Counted from the first letter of the stretch, positions 22,063 to 34,899 are shown. The stretch is DNA of 64,000 nucleotides from Phoebastria nigripes (GCA_035582835.1 JAYKAV010002662.1:1562902-1626901), one strand, 5' to 3'. The notes: a model not told the origin generated them from the letters alone. Numbers and translations: made by a program.

Positions 22063-24805
22063 TTCATCTCTTCCAATGAAATAAGATCAGAGGGTTTAGA
22101 CAGTGGTGGGCTATCTTCTTACTCAGCTCTATTACACCAATACAGAGTCTGAGGGATCCTGTCTATAAAACAGTAGGATTTAAAAAAAAAAATTATTTAA
22201 TGTTGATTTTTAAAACAGTATATGGTTTAGTGGGTGTCAGCTGAGAGCAGCTTGCCTTCACTCCTCAGTCAGGCCAACTGCCATGACAAATGAGTACAAA
22301 TGAGTGGGATTGCTTTGTGTTATCCATTACAGGAGCCTAGAGCTCATCATTAGCTTTCTCCGCTCCAATCACCTCCATTAAAACTGGTAAACCAGAAGTG
22401 TGCAGCCTACGCGTATGGAAGAGCGTGTGCAGGAGGGGAGGTGAACCTGGCTTCGTGTTCACTGTGTATTTAAAGAACTGCAGAGACTCCAGAGTAGTTC
22501 CCCATGTGGACATACACATATGTTCACACTCCCACTTATTTTAGTGTCTCTGAAATGAGAGTCTTTTTTTTTTTCCTTTTTAGTTGATTTCTCTTTGGAG
22601 GCATTTTAAATTGAACTGTAAGGAAGTGACTACGATTCCAGAGAAATGGACTGATATCCTAGTGCTTCCTTTAGATGGCTGTAACCAGGCAGCATCATTT
22701 AAGCTAGTCACCCCCACTCGACTAGTTATTAAAGACCAGCCCACTGAGGTCTGGAGCACAATTTATCTCCTCCTACAACAGATGCCTAAAATGTAACAGA
22801 GGATCTGTACCCCAAAGTGCCTATTCCTCTCCATTGACCGTAAGGGTGTCTCAGATGCTGATATATGCGTTTGTGCAGATGATTCATAACTAAAGTGCCC
22901 ACACAGGCAGAGATAATGTGCAAATCTATAGGGTCTATCAGCAGAGGCTAAGGTATGGGCTCTGCCTTCCCCCTGCCAAGATGGCTTGTATTGCTACCCA
23001 GCTTAGCCTAGGGTTTCTTCCCACCCCATGCCCTATCAGAACAACCACTTCCATTACTTGGTTCCAAAATATAAGGAAGCCTTAACAGTCCTATTCAGGG
23101 GCTTTGTGTTCACACCTTGCATTGCTGCAATGTAACTTCCCATGCCGACAAGCTTTGCGTGTGGTTCAGTACCTCCAAACTTTCACACATCTGCCTCTGA
23201 AGAGCCTGCGCTGGTTTCCTTTGATAAAGACAAAAAAAAGAAGGGTTCAGATGGGCCAGTTCACGGGATCCAGAAGTTCCCCTTAGTACACGTGCACATG
23301 CAGCCAAAGAATTCACAATTCACATGAGCAACACCCGGAGATAAGATTACACGATGTGGGTGAGCATCTGTAACCCCCACAAAGAGGGTACCTTTTATTA
23401 TCCCATCTAGAGGCTTTTAGCTTCAATGGGCTGTGGTTTTTACATCTAGAGGTCTCTGCCCTGGTTGCCTTGACTGTTGCCAAGGTGAGGCCCTGACAGG
23501 GCGGAGGTAAGTCTTTTAAGGCTTTGCCCCTGAGAATGAGTGTCTGTAGCCGGGGGGACACCACGCAGCTCAGTTTGCAGGAGCAGATATTTGCAGAAGG
23601 GTAATTCAGCGGCATCTGAGAACTATTAAATCATTATTTACATGGCAGCTTTTAAAAGAGGATTTCTGAATGCTCCATGGGCATTAACTAAGCCTTCCTA
23701 TCTGTGCAGGCTTAGCTGCGTGAGTCAAGTGAGCAGCTTCAGAGCAGGTGACGAGGCAGCAGCCAGGACAGGGACAAGCCTCCTGACTCCTACCCCGCAC
23801 TGCTAACCACAAAGCATCCCCTCCCCTTTGTCAGGAAGGCTAATCCTGTAATGTGACTCTTGAGCAACGTTTAGGAGCCAGAGCCTAAATAAAACTTCAT
23901 TCCAAAATAGCGCATATGAAAATGAAGATAAGGCTCAACAAGTTGTAACAGATGCCTGTTAATTAGTCACTGCAAGGCGCTTTCAAATACGAGCTGTGTT
24001 TCGGTGCACGAGCCATCCGCAAAGGCTGCTGTCCCCTCTCTTCTCCAGACATGATTACGGAGAAGGGGCAAGCCTGGACACCCTTATTTCGCTTAAACTC
24101 CCAGTCTAGCTGCAGCAAGGCGAGCCCTGCTTGCTTTCTGACACTGGACTCAGCTCGGTGTTAAAAAGGCAAGAATTTGGGTTGCACACTTGCGCACAAA
24201 TCTCGGCATCAGACAGTTCTGTGGGTGCAGGGTAACCTCAGCAAAAATCAGCCAGGACTAATGTGCTCTTATATAAGCACAGACAACACATACCGGTATC
24301 ATTTTATTACTTTTGTCTTGATCCTTGCGTTTTATCTTCATTTATATCACATTTTTCTGAACCCAGTAGTAAACAGTTTCTCCCTCTTTCATAACCCTTA
24401 ATGGTACAGGTTGTTTTTTTCCCAACTCTTTAAGATTACCATTTAAATTAACTATATAAATCAGGCCCTGGCCTCTATTACACGGGAAAACAATTGGGTT
24501 CTGTTTAACTTAGGAATCTGCAGTGTTTATAGATAGACAACCCCGAAGGTAAGTTACTAAACTAGTTTCTAGTTGCATTGATCTGTTGCCAGAATACATA
24601 AATTATTAACTGAGAAGTAACTCCGGATAGTGTTGTGTATTTAAGTTCATATTTGGTAGGGCTGGGGATACGTGGCTTGGCCATAAGTAGACACTAGAAA
24701 TATTAATCACTTTCAAGTAGAATTCTATATTTTAATTGCTGAGAGGAGACTTCTTTCTTTCAGCGTCTGACTAAGAAATGCTTCCCTTGCTTTGTTTAAG
24801 CCACC
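22063..24805. other. Non-coding stretch with one candidate exon
   Basis: A long pyrimidine tract ending in TAG at 22581-22583 is followed by an open frame to the TAA at 22794-22796 (see findings). Elsewhere frames are short. The AT-rich block around 23870-24000 has a CATTCC core and TTAATTAG and could be regulatory, but I see no firm evidence. Confidence 0.55.
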
Positions 24806-24810
24806 GCAGC

Positions 24811-24866
24811 GCAAGCCTACGGGAAAACTCCCACTGATTTCCCTGAGGACTCCGGCATTAGGTCCA
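24811..24866. mobile_element. MITE-like half element
   Basis: GGGAAAACTCCCACTGATTT followed by CCCTGAGGACTCCGGCATTA and GGTCC parallels one arm of the gggcctgatccaaag palindrome (ggaaagactcccattgactt, caatgggctttggatcaggcc). The other arm is not recognisable, so this is a fragment or a decayed copy. Confidence 0.4.
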
Positions 24867-26145
24867 TGGGAGTTTGACCAGTTATTTCGGCTGATCAGAG
24901 AGTCCAGATCCCTCTGCCACGTAAATCTATCTCCTTTGAACTCTAGCTACTCAAAATTTAGTGTGCTGTCACCAGAGCACGACAGGGAGAGTGAGATAAT
25001 AGCGTTTTCCTCTCTAAACGACACGAGGCACTCAAAATACTTGACAGTGCCAAGGTCCAGGTGAAGAACACTTTTTTCTGCTCTTTTGTGTTAACCGGGA
25101 GGTTGACCCGAGGTTAGCTGCCCTTCAAAGCGCAGAGGGCCACAGAAAAATTTAAATTAGTTTCCTGGCTGTGTTTTTGAGGACTGAGACAGTCCTTTCT
25201 TGAAAATTATGGGATGTCACCTGGGCACGGCGTGTGCCGCTCGGGCAGTGCATGCTGAGAAAACACATCTGCTCTTTATCTTCAAATTGTCTTTAATTTC
25301 CTAGGTGGGGTGTCAGGGTAGCACTTTGATCCTCTGTCTTGAGGTTAAATAGAACAATATATGGCATCCTGGCTGCTCCGATGGGCTAGCCCGACTGTAG
25401 AGGATGGGGTTGTGAGGAATGCAAGCTGTCTGCATGCCACTCAGTCCCTGGGTGGATTTAACACTAATTCCACTTTGCCTCTCCCACCTCCTTGGAATAA
25501 ATTTCTTCCCAGCCGAACTGCACTGCTGCCAGCAGCTCAGAGAGAAGGGAGAAGACAGCCTGAGCAGGCTTGGTCCCAGCTGGGCAGATATCACTCCATA
25601 CTTTGCCTCGTCCTGGAAGACCACAGCAATTTAACTTTGTCTCCATGGCATGAGATGTCAACCCACTTTTCACACAGCAGGGAGAAGTCCAGGTGTGTTG
25701 AGTGTCACCAAAAGGAAATTGCCTTGCAGAAACGGCCAGGAGCCCATGCTGCAAGGGTGAGCAAGCCAGCAGCAAGTGCAGGAGCCATGAGGTGCCCCGT
25801 CCCTCTGCTTGCAGCAGGTCCATCACAGAGCAGGTCAGGGGAAGAGCGGGAGAGCCATTTGCATGGGGAGCAAGTCAGATTTAAATAGCTACATCCAGCC
25901 ACATCTTGTCCAGGCGCCTACGTATGGCATCCCTGCTGTGTGAGAAGGGTGTTCACCTTTTGTATAATCTTCACCCACGCCAGATGAAAAGTACCTTTTT
26001 GGCTGTTCAGGTGCCCCGAATACTTTCGCAAAACCCTGTGGTTCTTTGCAATTTGGTGTAAGCTTTAAACTCATTAAGACTCATTTTTTTTTCTACCTCA
26101 AAATCATGAGGGGGTAAAGGATGAAAACCATTACCCTTACTTGCA
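24867..26145. other. Non-coding stretch, nothing recognised
   Basis: The 175-codon plus-strand frame at 25361-25888 overlaps a 103-codon and a 120-codon minus-strand frame. Its composition is unremarkable and no domain is visible. I treat it as chance. Confidence 0.6.
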
Positions 26146-26149
26146 CAGT

Positions 26150-26340
26150 ACCTAACGCTTCACCATCCTCATGTGTATGGATCCTCACTGCATGTGGAGG
26201 CTGGTGCTGTCATTTAGCAATGTGGAGATGAGGTGTGGATTTCAAGTGGATTTAAACACTTAAATATCTTTAAGCAATAGGGACATACAGATTTGCCGGC
26301 TATCACACAGGAAGCCCTGGAAATGCAAGAAAGGGAGCCC
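26150..26340 (-). repeat. MIR-type SINE remnant, reverse orientation
   Basis: From left to right the segment shows ACGCTTCACCATCCTCATGT, GGATCCTCACTGCATGTGGA, GGCTGGTGCTGTCATTTAGC and GTGGAGATGAGG, then ATCACACAGGAAGCCC and AAAGGGAGCCCAGTT. This is the complete landmark order of reverse-complement MIR from the 3' half to the middle. An insertion of about 50 bp seems to interrupt it near 26240-26295. Confidence 0.6.
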
Positions 26341-26775
26341 AGTTATCTAAAGATGTGTGGCAGCTACCAGGCAAGCTTTTTTTCACAAATGGCAAGATAT
26401 TGCCAAATTTTGCGGAGCTGAGTGCTGCAGGCATTGGTGTTGGATGTCCTGGCCATCCTGTGTCCTGCTCTCATAGTGTCTTCTCCAGGGAGGCCCAGTC
26501 TTCTGAGGAGTAGCATGGGGTTGCTTTGAGAATAACAAGGGAAAGGTCTTTCTTTTATTAAGGAGCTGTGGTTGCTACCTGCCAGAAATGGAAAGAAAAA
26601 TGGATCTGGACATTTCAAAAATTCAAAGGTTCTGCTTCAGAACTCTTGAAGGCCCACGAATTTAATTTGACCTGGACATTTTTATGCCATCCTCAAAACT
26701 GTAATGGTGTGGGTGACATCCATACTGAAGTATTATACCAGGCTTTTGTGTTTTAGTTCTGTTCCTCAGCAGTGT
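26341..26775. other. Non-coding stretch, nothing recognised
   Basis: Unique sequence lies between two MIR remnants of opposite orientation. Only short frames are present. Confidence 0.65.
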
Positions 26776-26779
26776 TATC

Positions 26780-27000
26780 AGGGTAAAGTGGAAAGTTTTG
26801 TGGTTACGGTTTTGAGTATGCTGGTAGACACCCGCTTTGCCTCTGTGACCTTCTGCAAGTCACTTCATCCCTCTGCTGCAGTTCTCCCCCATAAAACAAG
26901 GGCAAAAAAACCCTTCCCTGCCCCAGGAACAGNTTCTGAGGACAAATGTTGTTGGTATCTGAGAGGCTCAGATGCCACCAAGATGGGGAACCGTCCAAGA
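26780..27000 (+). repeat. MIR-type SINE remnant, forward, nearly full length
   Basis: Landmarks in order are a decayed gttttgagt head, GCCTCTGTGACCTTCTGCAA, GTCACTTCATCCCTCTGCTG, CAGTTCTCCCCCATAAAACA and, after an indel, GAGGACAAATGTTGTTGGTA with TCTGAGAGGCTCAGATGCCA. This runs from the region after the tRNA-derived head through the CORE to the 3' tail. It is the best-preserved MIR in the window. One N lies at 26932. Confidence 0.75.
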
Positions 27001-27369
27001 GATAAGTTGCTGCGACCCCTTGGTTGCACCAAGATGGAGCGGCAGAGCTTGATGCAGCCATGCAGCTTTACCAGTCCTGGCTGGAGACAAAACTGAGACA
27101 GAAAACCTGAGTATTGTGACAATTTCTATATTGATCCTACTGTTTGTCTTCCTAAAGCGCAACAGCAGAAATGCAGTTAAATGCCATATCCGGAGAGCTT
27201 TTGCTTTAGCGAGAGAGCAGCGATCTTCAGAGATAAGGGGCAAGGCAAACACTGCGCTCTTGTGAACTGCCTCTGTAGACAACTATTCTTCAGCTCATAA
27301 GCTATTAATTACCAGATGTTAGAATTTATTTATTTTTCCTGAAAAGAATTCTGACAGCATAGAGTCTTT

Positions 27370-27386
27370 AAAAAAAAAAAAAAAAA
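27370..27386 (+). repeat. Poly-A run (A17)
   Basis: A simple homopolymer with TTTA on its left and GACT on its right. I see no clear retroposed body directly upstream, so it is called simple sequence and not a tail. Confidence 0.85.
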
Positions 27387-28285
27387 GACTGCTCGTTTAA
27401 AAATTCCTCTTCTCTCTCCAGTTCTTTAAATGCTGCTGGATTGCTGAGCTGTGAAATACGATGTCTTTTTAAGAGTTCCAAGATTTTTGCCCAGAAGGAA
27501 GAAAACACTGTTCAGGTTTGTCTCTTGAGGATTTAATGATCACATCGTAAATTTCTCCTGAGAAATGAAATAGCAGTCAGTGGGTAATATCCCATCTAAT
27601 GCTGTTTTTCCCCCTCTTTTCTTCCTCAAAGGCCCAGCCTCTCTCTTCGAACCTCTCGGATTTTCTGTGTAACGGGAGGATGCAGAGACGCGGGGTGATG
27701 TGCCCTTCACAAACCGATTTGACACACTCAGATATTATTCCTGCTCCAGTTTAAACCTTCCTGCTTGATCTAAACCCCTCTATGCCCTAAAAACAACTGT
27801 GTTCGGTGTCCTCAAAAGCCAGAGCAATTGAAATAAGGAAATGTTCCTATATAGCTGGTGTGTGATAGTCCAAGCATCTGTGCTTTTGCATCCCAGCGCA
27901 TTTCAGAGGGCTTCAGCTTCTGAGTGGAGGGACACAGATACCGGAGCACAAATTATTTTCATTTTCTCCTTCCTCTCTGGGAGATGTGTGAAACCAGCCT
28001 GCCTCTTTGCTCAGAGAAGCCTACGTGGAAACCTGCAAAAGGATGAGACGAAGGGGCAAAAGGTGGTTATTTTTTAAAGATCAGCCACCAGTTGAGCTGC
28101 TCAGCCTCATTCCTGGACCCAGACAGAGCAATAACAATCCTTTTTTTGATTCTGTGTTTTTTTTTTCCCAGAGGCACATGTGGAACAGAGGGAAAGCCCA
28201 TCTGCGGGGTAGAAGCACTCATGTGGCTATGGCCAAAATTGGTGTATCAGCGATGTCCTCCACGCTTTCTCCACCTAAACCCTTC
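27387..28285. other. Non-coding stretch, nothing recognised
   Basis: Short frames only. Pyrimidine-rich patches near 27606-27625 and 28140-28168 end in CCAG or similar, but the frames beyond them are brief. Confidence 0.6.
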
Positions 28286-28289
28286 TTTT

Positions 28290-28420
28290 AGAGAACACTC
28301 TTTGGGGTTAGAGCTCCTAGTTCTGGTACTGGCTTTTCTGGGAGACCATGAGCCATGTCTTTAACCACCCCGCACTCAATTTTCCTCATAAATACTACAA
28401 AATAAGGAGGAAGGATTTAT
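28290..28420 (+). repeat. MIR-type SINE remnant, forward orientation
   Basis: GGGGTTAGAGCTCCTAGTTC, GGGAGACCATGAGCCATGTC, TTTAACCACCCCGCACTCAA and TTTTCCTCATAAATACTACA follow the MIR order (tagagc, tgngtgacc, cttaacctctctgtgcctca, gtttcctcatctgtaaaat). Substitutions are many, including loss of the ttgggcaag box. Confidence 0.5.
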
Positions 28421-29605
28421 TATTTGCAAGAGCATCAGTACCCTTGAGCTGAGGTCTCTCCCGACCAGTAAGGATTTATGCATTTTACTTTTTTCTAACC
28501 ACCACTGGCGTGTGACTCTCAGCCCTTTGATGTCCAGGCACCTTCGTTGACAAAAAGCACAAAACTCCCTTGTTACCTAGTTCCTGCCTTGCAGCCCAAA
28601 TCAGATTCAGGGGAAGCCGAGCCGTGCCCTGCTTTACCTGACAGTGTTAAGTCACATCTCGCCCTGTTTGCTTGTCTTCCTGCTGGCCAGGGGTTATTTC
28701 CATGTGCAAACAGACTGACCTGGCTACTCTCAGCAGCTGCACAAGAAAACACCATGGAAATGGTGGAAATGGCATGAATGCTTGAAACCCTGCACTGAGA
28801 TGGATGCGATCCCCTCTATCCAGACCACCAGTGCTGGTGTGTGGTTTTTGGGCAGCAAAATGACTAGATCTGAAGTAGGGGGGGACCCATGCCCTCTCCT
28901 TACACCCACACGCCTTCTGCGCTTCAGTTTGCAAAGCAGCAGAGACGAGTGGTTTTGATATCTTTGGGCAGATNTCGTCTTTGTTCTCCGTGTTTCGTGC
29001 TGCCTTGTTAGTCACGAACGCCGTGGGCTGCGGGCACAGGCAGCAGCGGTGCTGGCTCCCCGCTCCAGCCTTCCCACCGCCTGATAGGGCTTAGGGCAGA
29101 TCTTCCCAGGGTCTCCTTCAGGCCTCGGGGATCCGGTTTCCTTCTCCTACCCTGTGAACCAATGTGCCCGATCACACAACAAATCTTGTACGATATTCCT
29201 TTAGAAAACACAGGGCATCAGTGCTGTATCCCACTCTTACTTCTCTAAATAACCCATTTCTGCATATGGGTATGTGGACCTCAAAGGACCTGTTGAATGT
29301 AAACGTGAGACACTACGCATTGGACATCGTCTCCTGACTGCTGGCTCTGTCTACACCTTAACAGAGAAAAATAAAAGACACTTTACAATACAGTTGGAGA
29401 TGGGCCCAAGCCACAAATTCAAATATGAATGAAGACAGAAGGTGTTTGGCTCCAGAGTTTTGGTTCTAGTCCTTAAATAAAGCCACTTAATTTACAGTGT
29501 GCTTGGCCCAGAGGAGCTCATGAGAAGGAATGGAAATCCTCCACCAGAAGTTATAGGTTTCATATGGAAATCTGTGGATGAGAGTCCTACAGCCTCTGCT
29601 ATGAA
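28421..29605. other. Non-coding stretch, nothing recognised
   Basis: The 122-codon minus frame at 28647-29015 is interrupted by an N at 28974 and shows no domain. Nothing else stands out. Confidence 0.65.
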
Positions 29606-29611
29606 GACATT

Positions 29612-29700
29612 GGGCCAAATCATCAGCACAGAGCCTTGTCATTAAAATCACTGCTGCAACACACTTTCACTTGACATTGGCACACGCTGTCTCAGTACAC
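29612..29700. mobile_element. Decayed MITE-like element
   Basis: It begins GGGCCAAATCATCAGC, the end sequence of the palindromic sauropsid MITE-like family whose consensus starts gggccaaatcctcagctgg. The interior and right end are too diverged to align by eye, so the right boundary is a guess. Confidence 0.35.
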
Positions 29701-32700
29701 CTACATAACTGTTTTATAAATATACTTGGTCCTGGCAGGATGCAATCCCAAAGGATAAATTAATAATAAGCCACATATACATACACGCAATGTTCAGAAT
29801 TGCATAATAGTTTCAGAGATGAACAATCCATGTAAAGTTGGGCAAAACTATTTTGTTTCAGGTCCTCCATCAATGAGCACATTCCCATGTTGTGCTGCTA
29901 ATGTTTGCTGGATTTAGTGTTACATAGATGGGATGTGACTCACGGTAAAACAGGCAGACGCTGCCCAAACTAGAAGCATCCCATGTAGTGCGTTGAAAAG
30001 GCACCGAATTAGCTATTTCCTCAGAGAGATTTGAACGGTCTTTTTACATGAAACGTGCTTCAGGGTGCATGGTGTATTTCCTGTCTCAATCTTCTCATTT
30101 CTTCATCTTCATGGCATGGACATAATTCTTTTCATGTTTCTGCCATGGTTTCTACAGGCAATAAGCATCATCACATCTAAACAATAACATTACCTTCTTC
30201 TCATTTCCTCTGTAGCCTACCNAAGCCAGGGACTCTCCTTCTTTTGGCAAAGCCCATTTTCCTCCTTTCTGCTCCCAACCCACCTGAAGGGAAAGGGATT
30301 AAGATGGAGACAGTTGCACCGGCTGCAAGCCCAGCTGTTTGGCGAGAAGAGATGGGGNGGCTGCAAAGTTCCCACAAAGTGGAGGCTCCCTCCAGCCAGG
30401 GCTGATGACGGCCTCTGCTTGGCACCCCCCCAAATGCAAGGCCCTGAGGGTGGAAAGGTAGCAACAGCCGAAAGCAGCTTCAGTCTCCTCTGCCAGGGTG
30501 AGAAAGGAGATTGTAGGAGGCCTGGAGAGAGACAAGGCTTTAGCCAAGGGCTTCAGAGTCAGTGAGGATCTTTCTGCAAAGAGTTTTTAGGTATTGCCGG
30601 CAGAAAAACCCCATGCTCCCATGCCCTCACACTGTGCACGTTTTCCTGAATGCATCTAGTAGCCTTCTTTCTGCAGGTGTCCCCAGTTGAGATGCTGGGA
30701 GCTGAAGCGACCTACTTAGGAGCTACCTGAGGAGCAGGGACATGAGATGTGGTCCCCTCAGTCTTCACACCCAACCAACTACCTGGACTGCTCCTCCTTC
30801 TTCTGCCGGGCTAGCCCTTCTACCGCCACACCGTGCTGCTGGCAGGATCTCTAAATGATCCCCATGGTCACACCAACCAACTTCAGCCCTGGTCTTAATC
30901 AATTTTAGGACATTCTCTTTCCACATTGTCCTGGGGCAGAGCCATGAGCTTGACTCCAGATGGGTGTCATGTTCCCTGCATCTCTCCAGCACTTGGGAAT
31001 GAATCTCCTTCAAACTTTTTGAACCTGCCCAATGCATGGTCAGAGAAGCCAGCCCATGCTTGCTGGCAAGCAGTTTTTTTCAGAGCCCTGTTTTGTACAT
31101 GCCTTCTGCCTGGATCTTCTGGCCAAGGGGAAACAGGAGACCAAGCTCACTCGTGCTTCTTGCACTTGGTCCCAAATAGAAATCGGACTGAGAAACGGAC
31201 GCACAGTGAGACCTGTGCCTGCAACACCCCAAAATCACACACTCTGAATAATCAGAGCTCTCTTTACCACCGAGCAAAAAAAAAAATCACATATTGGCCA
31301 AAAGCCGAGTCACGGTGTTGGCAGGCTGTTGCTACTGATGGCAAACGAGCCGGTTTCCTGGCTGGCAATAACTGGCTGCGTTCACATCCAGAAAGCCAAA
31401 CTTGCACCCGTGAATCAGAGCAAGGGTGCAGGCAGCGCCCGGCAGGCTGAGAGCAGCAAAGCAGGGGACTGTGATCTCACTTACACGATGGCAAACCCAA
31501 GTTATTTAAGTGGATTTCTTCCAAGTTTCTGCCAATATANCTAAAATCATAATCTGGCCTCTAGTCGTTGCTTGGTTCCAGGGCCATGGGAATATTTTCT
31601 GCTTGCTGCTGGGTGAACCGTCCTCGCTGTGCCTCTAATTGGGAATTTTTTTTTCCCCTCACAGCAGCACTCAGGAGAGGGTGGTAGACATGAAAGAAAA
31701 AAAATATCACAGCCGTTACCAAAAAGCCAGCTCTTTTCTGCGATTTTTATCGCGGGCAGACAGCTAACCCACACAGCTGGGTGCTGGTGTCTGCCCAGCC
31801 CGGGGAAGGGCTGATCTGGGCAAGGTGCCTACCTGTGCTAGCCGTCTAGGGGAGCATGGCAGCCAGGGCAAGATAGTGCGGGCTGCAGCAGGGCCTGGCA
31901 AGCGGCATCCCCCGGAGAGCTCGCGCGGCGGTTGCTAGCACGTTTCTCAGCCAATTCTGCAGCTCCCCATGCCAGCTGGATGAAGCCTGCCTCAGTACCC
32001 AGGGGATGGAGCTGCGGCGTCGAGGCTGCACAGCGGGATGTGCTGCATCGTGTGGCAGGCAGCGTCAGTGGGAGGTGTGTGCTCCTTGCCCAGTGTGCAA
32101 AACTGTGCTAACCCTGTCGGCATTCCTCTTCTGCAGCGTTTGGGTGCACAGGGTGCCTGGCCCCAGCATCTCCATCCCTTGAGCCGTTCTTCCTATCACC
32201 CATCATCCAGCGCTCTGCCTTCGCAGTGCAAAGGCTGGAGCTTTAGTGCAGGTAAAACCTGCCCTGGGGTTTTTCAATGAGTATTCAGCCCTGGACACGC
32301 TCAAATCACACCACGGCTGGCTGTCACTGATGCTGGGGGCTCTGAGCTCCTCTTCCTGCTCTCTCTGAGCCGGAGGGGTCAGGCTCAGACCCACGTGCTG
32401 ACTCCAGGAATACAGCTGGTTGTGCTTCGCCTTGCTGCAGGCTGTTCCCTCTCCTCGTGGGACTCGGTGTCCCAGCTAGTGGCAAATCTCCTCTTTGCCT
32501 TTGGTGCCAGCCAAATCTGCCCTTGGGCCCTTCTTGGGCAAGCGGCTCCAGAGCCACCTCCTCCAGAGGCTTCATCCCAGTTATTTTGCTAGTACAGCGC
32601 ATGTGTGCACTGGGGCTGGTCGGGTAGCTGTAGGGCTGTCCCCAAAGCTTGTTGAAATGCCATGGCTTGCAACGGAATTGGGATCCTCGACAGGGAAATG

Positions 32701-34080
32701 AGCTTCCCTGACATTGCCAACAAACCTAGAGCAAACTGCATCCCTTCATGCTAGACATCTTCCACTTCAGGCTGAAGGAAACCTCTGAGGACAAAACCAA
32801 AGGCAGTCACAGTATGGTAATCAACTCTGTGACATGCTGCTCTGGAGAGGGACGTGAAATAACCTAGGAAGACTCTATGTGTAAGTCACCCCCCTCAATG
32901 CCCCCTACACTTGCTGTCCCTGCATGGCATCGCTGAGACAGGAACTGAGGGTCCTTCCGCAGCAGCAGCTCGACACAATTTGCAGAGTGGGGAAGCGGTT
33001 GCAAAAGACGGTTTGGGAAAAATAAAAACCCAGTTGGAAATTTCACTACCAATATTTGTGACGCAGAGCCAAAGGCTCATGCCAGGCCATNGGGATTTGG
33101 CAAGAAAAAGTCCTGTCCGCTCCCTCATGAGTGCGGTGGGGACCTCAGCTGGTTTCGCTCCCAAGGCGTGACGCCAGTCGTCTTGAACGATACCCAGTTT
33201 CCACGTGTCTTTGCTCATGTTTGCAGACTTTTGAGAGTTGCATAACTTCCCCTTCCGCCGTCACGCTGGAGAGGGTGGACACTAGCACTCTTCCCAGCCC
33301 CAGGGTCAGATTGCTCAGCCTTTGAAGATATTTCCTTGGAGTCCTTGATCCTGAATTTCTTGGCCTCTTTGAAGTTTCCCCTTGATGTTAGTGCGTATCT
33401 GGGTGACTCAGTTCCCTCCCTCTCCAAGCAAGATCAGATCTTGTTTGCCGACTTTGTCTTGCGTCCCCCTGCTTAGATAACTGCCAGATATGCAGTCTCG
33501 GGCTACCGAGTCCAAGGGTTCTGAATTTCTCGGGGACTCTGCATGTACCAGCATCGTTTCATCCCTTCTTGTTGGTAACACATTTCCCTGGCATGGGGGA
33601 CTTTGAGGCATCCCTGCTTTCTGGAGGTGAAATCCTACAGCCCAGTTTCATAGGTCCCAGGATTCCCACCAGCCTTGAAAACAGGGCGTTTTACCCTCAT
33701 TTGCTCCCAGTTTTGCTGTGTGGGGCAGAAATGAGGTTTAAAGAGCCGAAACACCTACCCCAGGTTCTTAAGAAAAGTCCCTTTGACCTTTTTTTTCCTC
33801 CTTCAGGAATTCCTCCTTTGCCCCCATCTTTTCTGGAGAACTTTTGCAGCTGCAGTTGTCTCCTGAAGACTGTCGTGGTCACCTTCAACAGCAGGAATCA
33901 TCTTTGAACGCTTCATGCTGCCCAAGTCTTGCATGAGCCACGTGTTGGGCTTTGATGTCCAACCTGCAGCTGCAGCAAGCGTGCAGCCTTACCGCAGACC
34001 TCGCTGCCACGCAGGGCCGGATTCAGACACAGAAGTAGTGGGGAGGTGCCCTTATCTGACATCCTTTGATTTAGGTCTTT
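29701..34080. other. Non-coding stretch, mostly unique sequence
   Basis: No gene is supported across 4.4 kb. The largest frame is 174 codons (30926-31450, +). A small CpG-dense patch at 31904-32036 holds eleven CpGs in about 130 bp, and acceptor-like pyrimidine tracts end near 31670 and 33805. Isolated Ns lie at 30222, 30358, 31540 and 33091. I recognise no transposon here. Confidence 0.55.
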
Positions 34081-34084
34081 AATC

Positions 34085-34180
34085 TGGGAAGGAATTTGCT
34101 GCAGGTCACAGAAAGCCAGTGGACAAAACCAGGATCCTCGCCATGTCCCAGCCCTGCAGCGCCGGCCTCTCAGGCACGTT
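34085..34180 (-). repeat. MIR-type SINE remnant, reverse orientation
   Basis: GGGAAGGAATTTGCTGCAGG, TCACAGAAAGCCAGTGGACA, AAACCAGGATCC and GTCCCAGCCCTGC follow reverse-complement MIR (acttgcccaaggtcacacag, caagtcagtggcagagccagga, gactcccagtcctgtgctc). The gaggcac side is lost. Confidence 0.5.
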
Positions 34181-34895
34181 TTTCATCAATGTAGATACTC
34201 GTGCACTTCTGGCCAAGGAATCCGGTACCTCATCTTCCTCTCTTTACATCCACTGACCTCTGAAACCTGGAACCCTTTGGAAAGAGTGAGGATTTAAATG
34301 CTAAAAGCCAGAGGGCAGAAACCAGAGCCCGTCCCTAGCTCCGCTGGCACTGCTGTAATTAAATGCTGGGGAGTGAGAAGGATGAGATGGGGAAACCCAA
34401 GATAAACAGGCTCGTATTAGNGCTGGTATCCCGAGCCAGCGATGACTCTGCTCCTCCGTGAGAATAAACCCCCTGAGCCGGCGAGCCGGACTACTTGCAG
34501 AGCTACAACAAAGGATTCAAACGTGTTTCCTCTTGGAACAGGATGAAGCGAACCATCCGCAACCCCATCCATCGGACAGGTTTTCGGCCCCCCTCTCCCC
34601 GCCTCCATCCAGAGCTGCTCTGCTTCTCATCCACATCCACCCTCCCCTTTGAAAGCAAAGCTTCCTGCTCCGGGCTATTTCTGACCTCCCCAGCCAGGCT
34701 GCCAAGCTCCCAAGGATGAGCTCGCCAAGGCTGGCTGCTGGGGCAGGGCAGGGGGCTGCAGAGCCCCGGGTGCCTGGGGGCACGCTCCCGAGGCTGCAGC
34801 TCTTCTCTCGTTGAAACGAGGCTTAAGATGCTTCCCTGGTCAGTCGGGTCCAAGCGGACGATGCTTCACCCACCCCCCAAGAGTCAAATAAGAAA
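34181..34895. other. Non-coding stretch, nothing recognised
   Basis: GC-richer than its surroundings, with overlapping frames on both strands between 34458 and 34853, none recognisable. One N is at 34421. Confidence 0.6.
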
Positions 34896-34899
34896 TTGT

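Noticed and set aside
31625..31672. Acceptor-like pyrimidine tract ending CAG
   Set aside because: The following frames are short, and such tracts are common by chance in this window.
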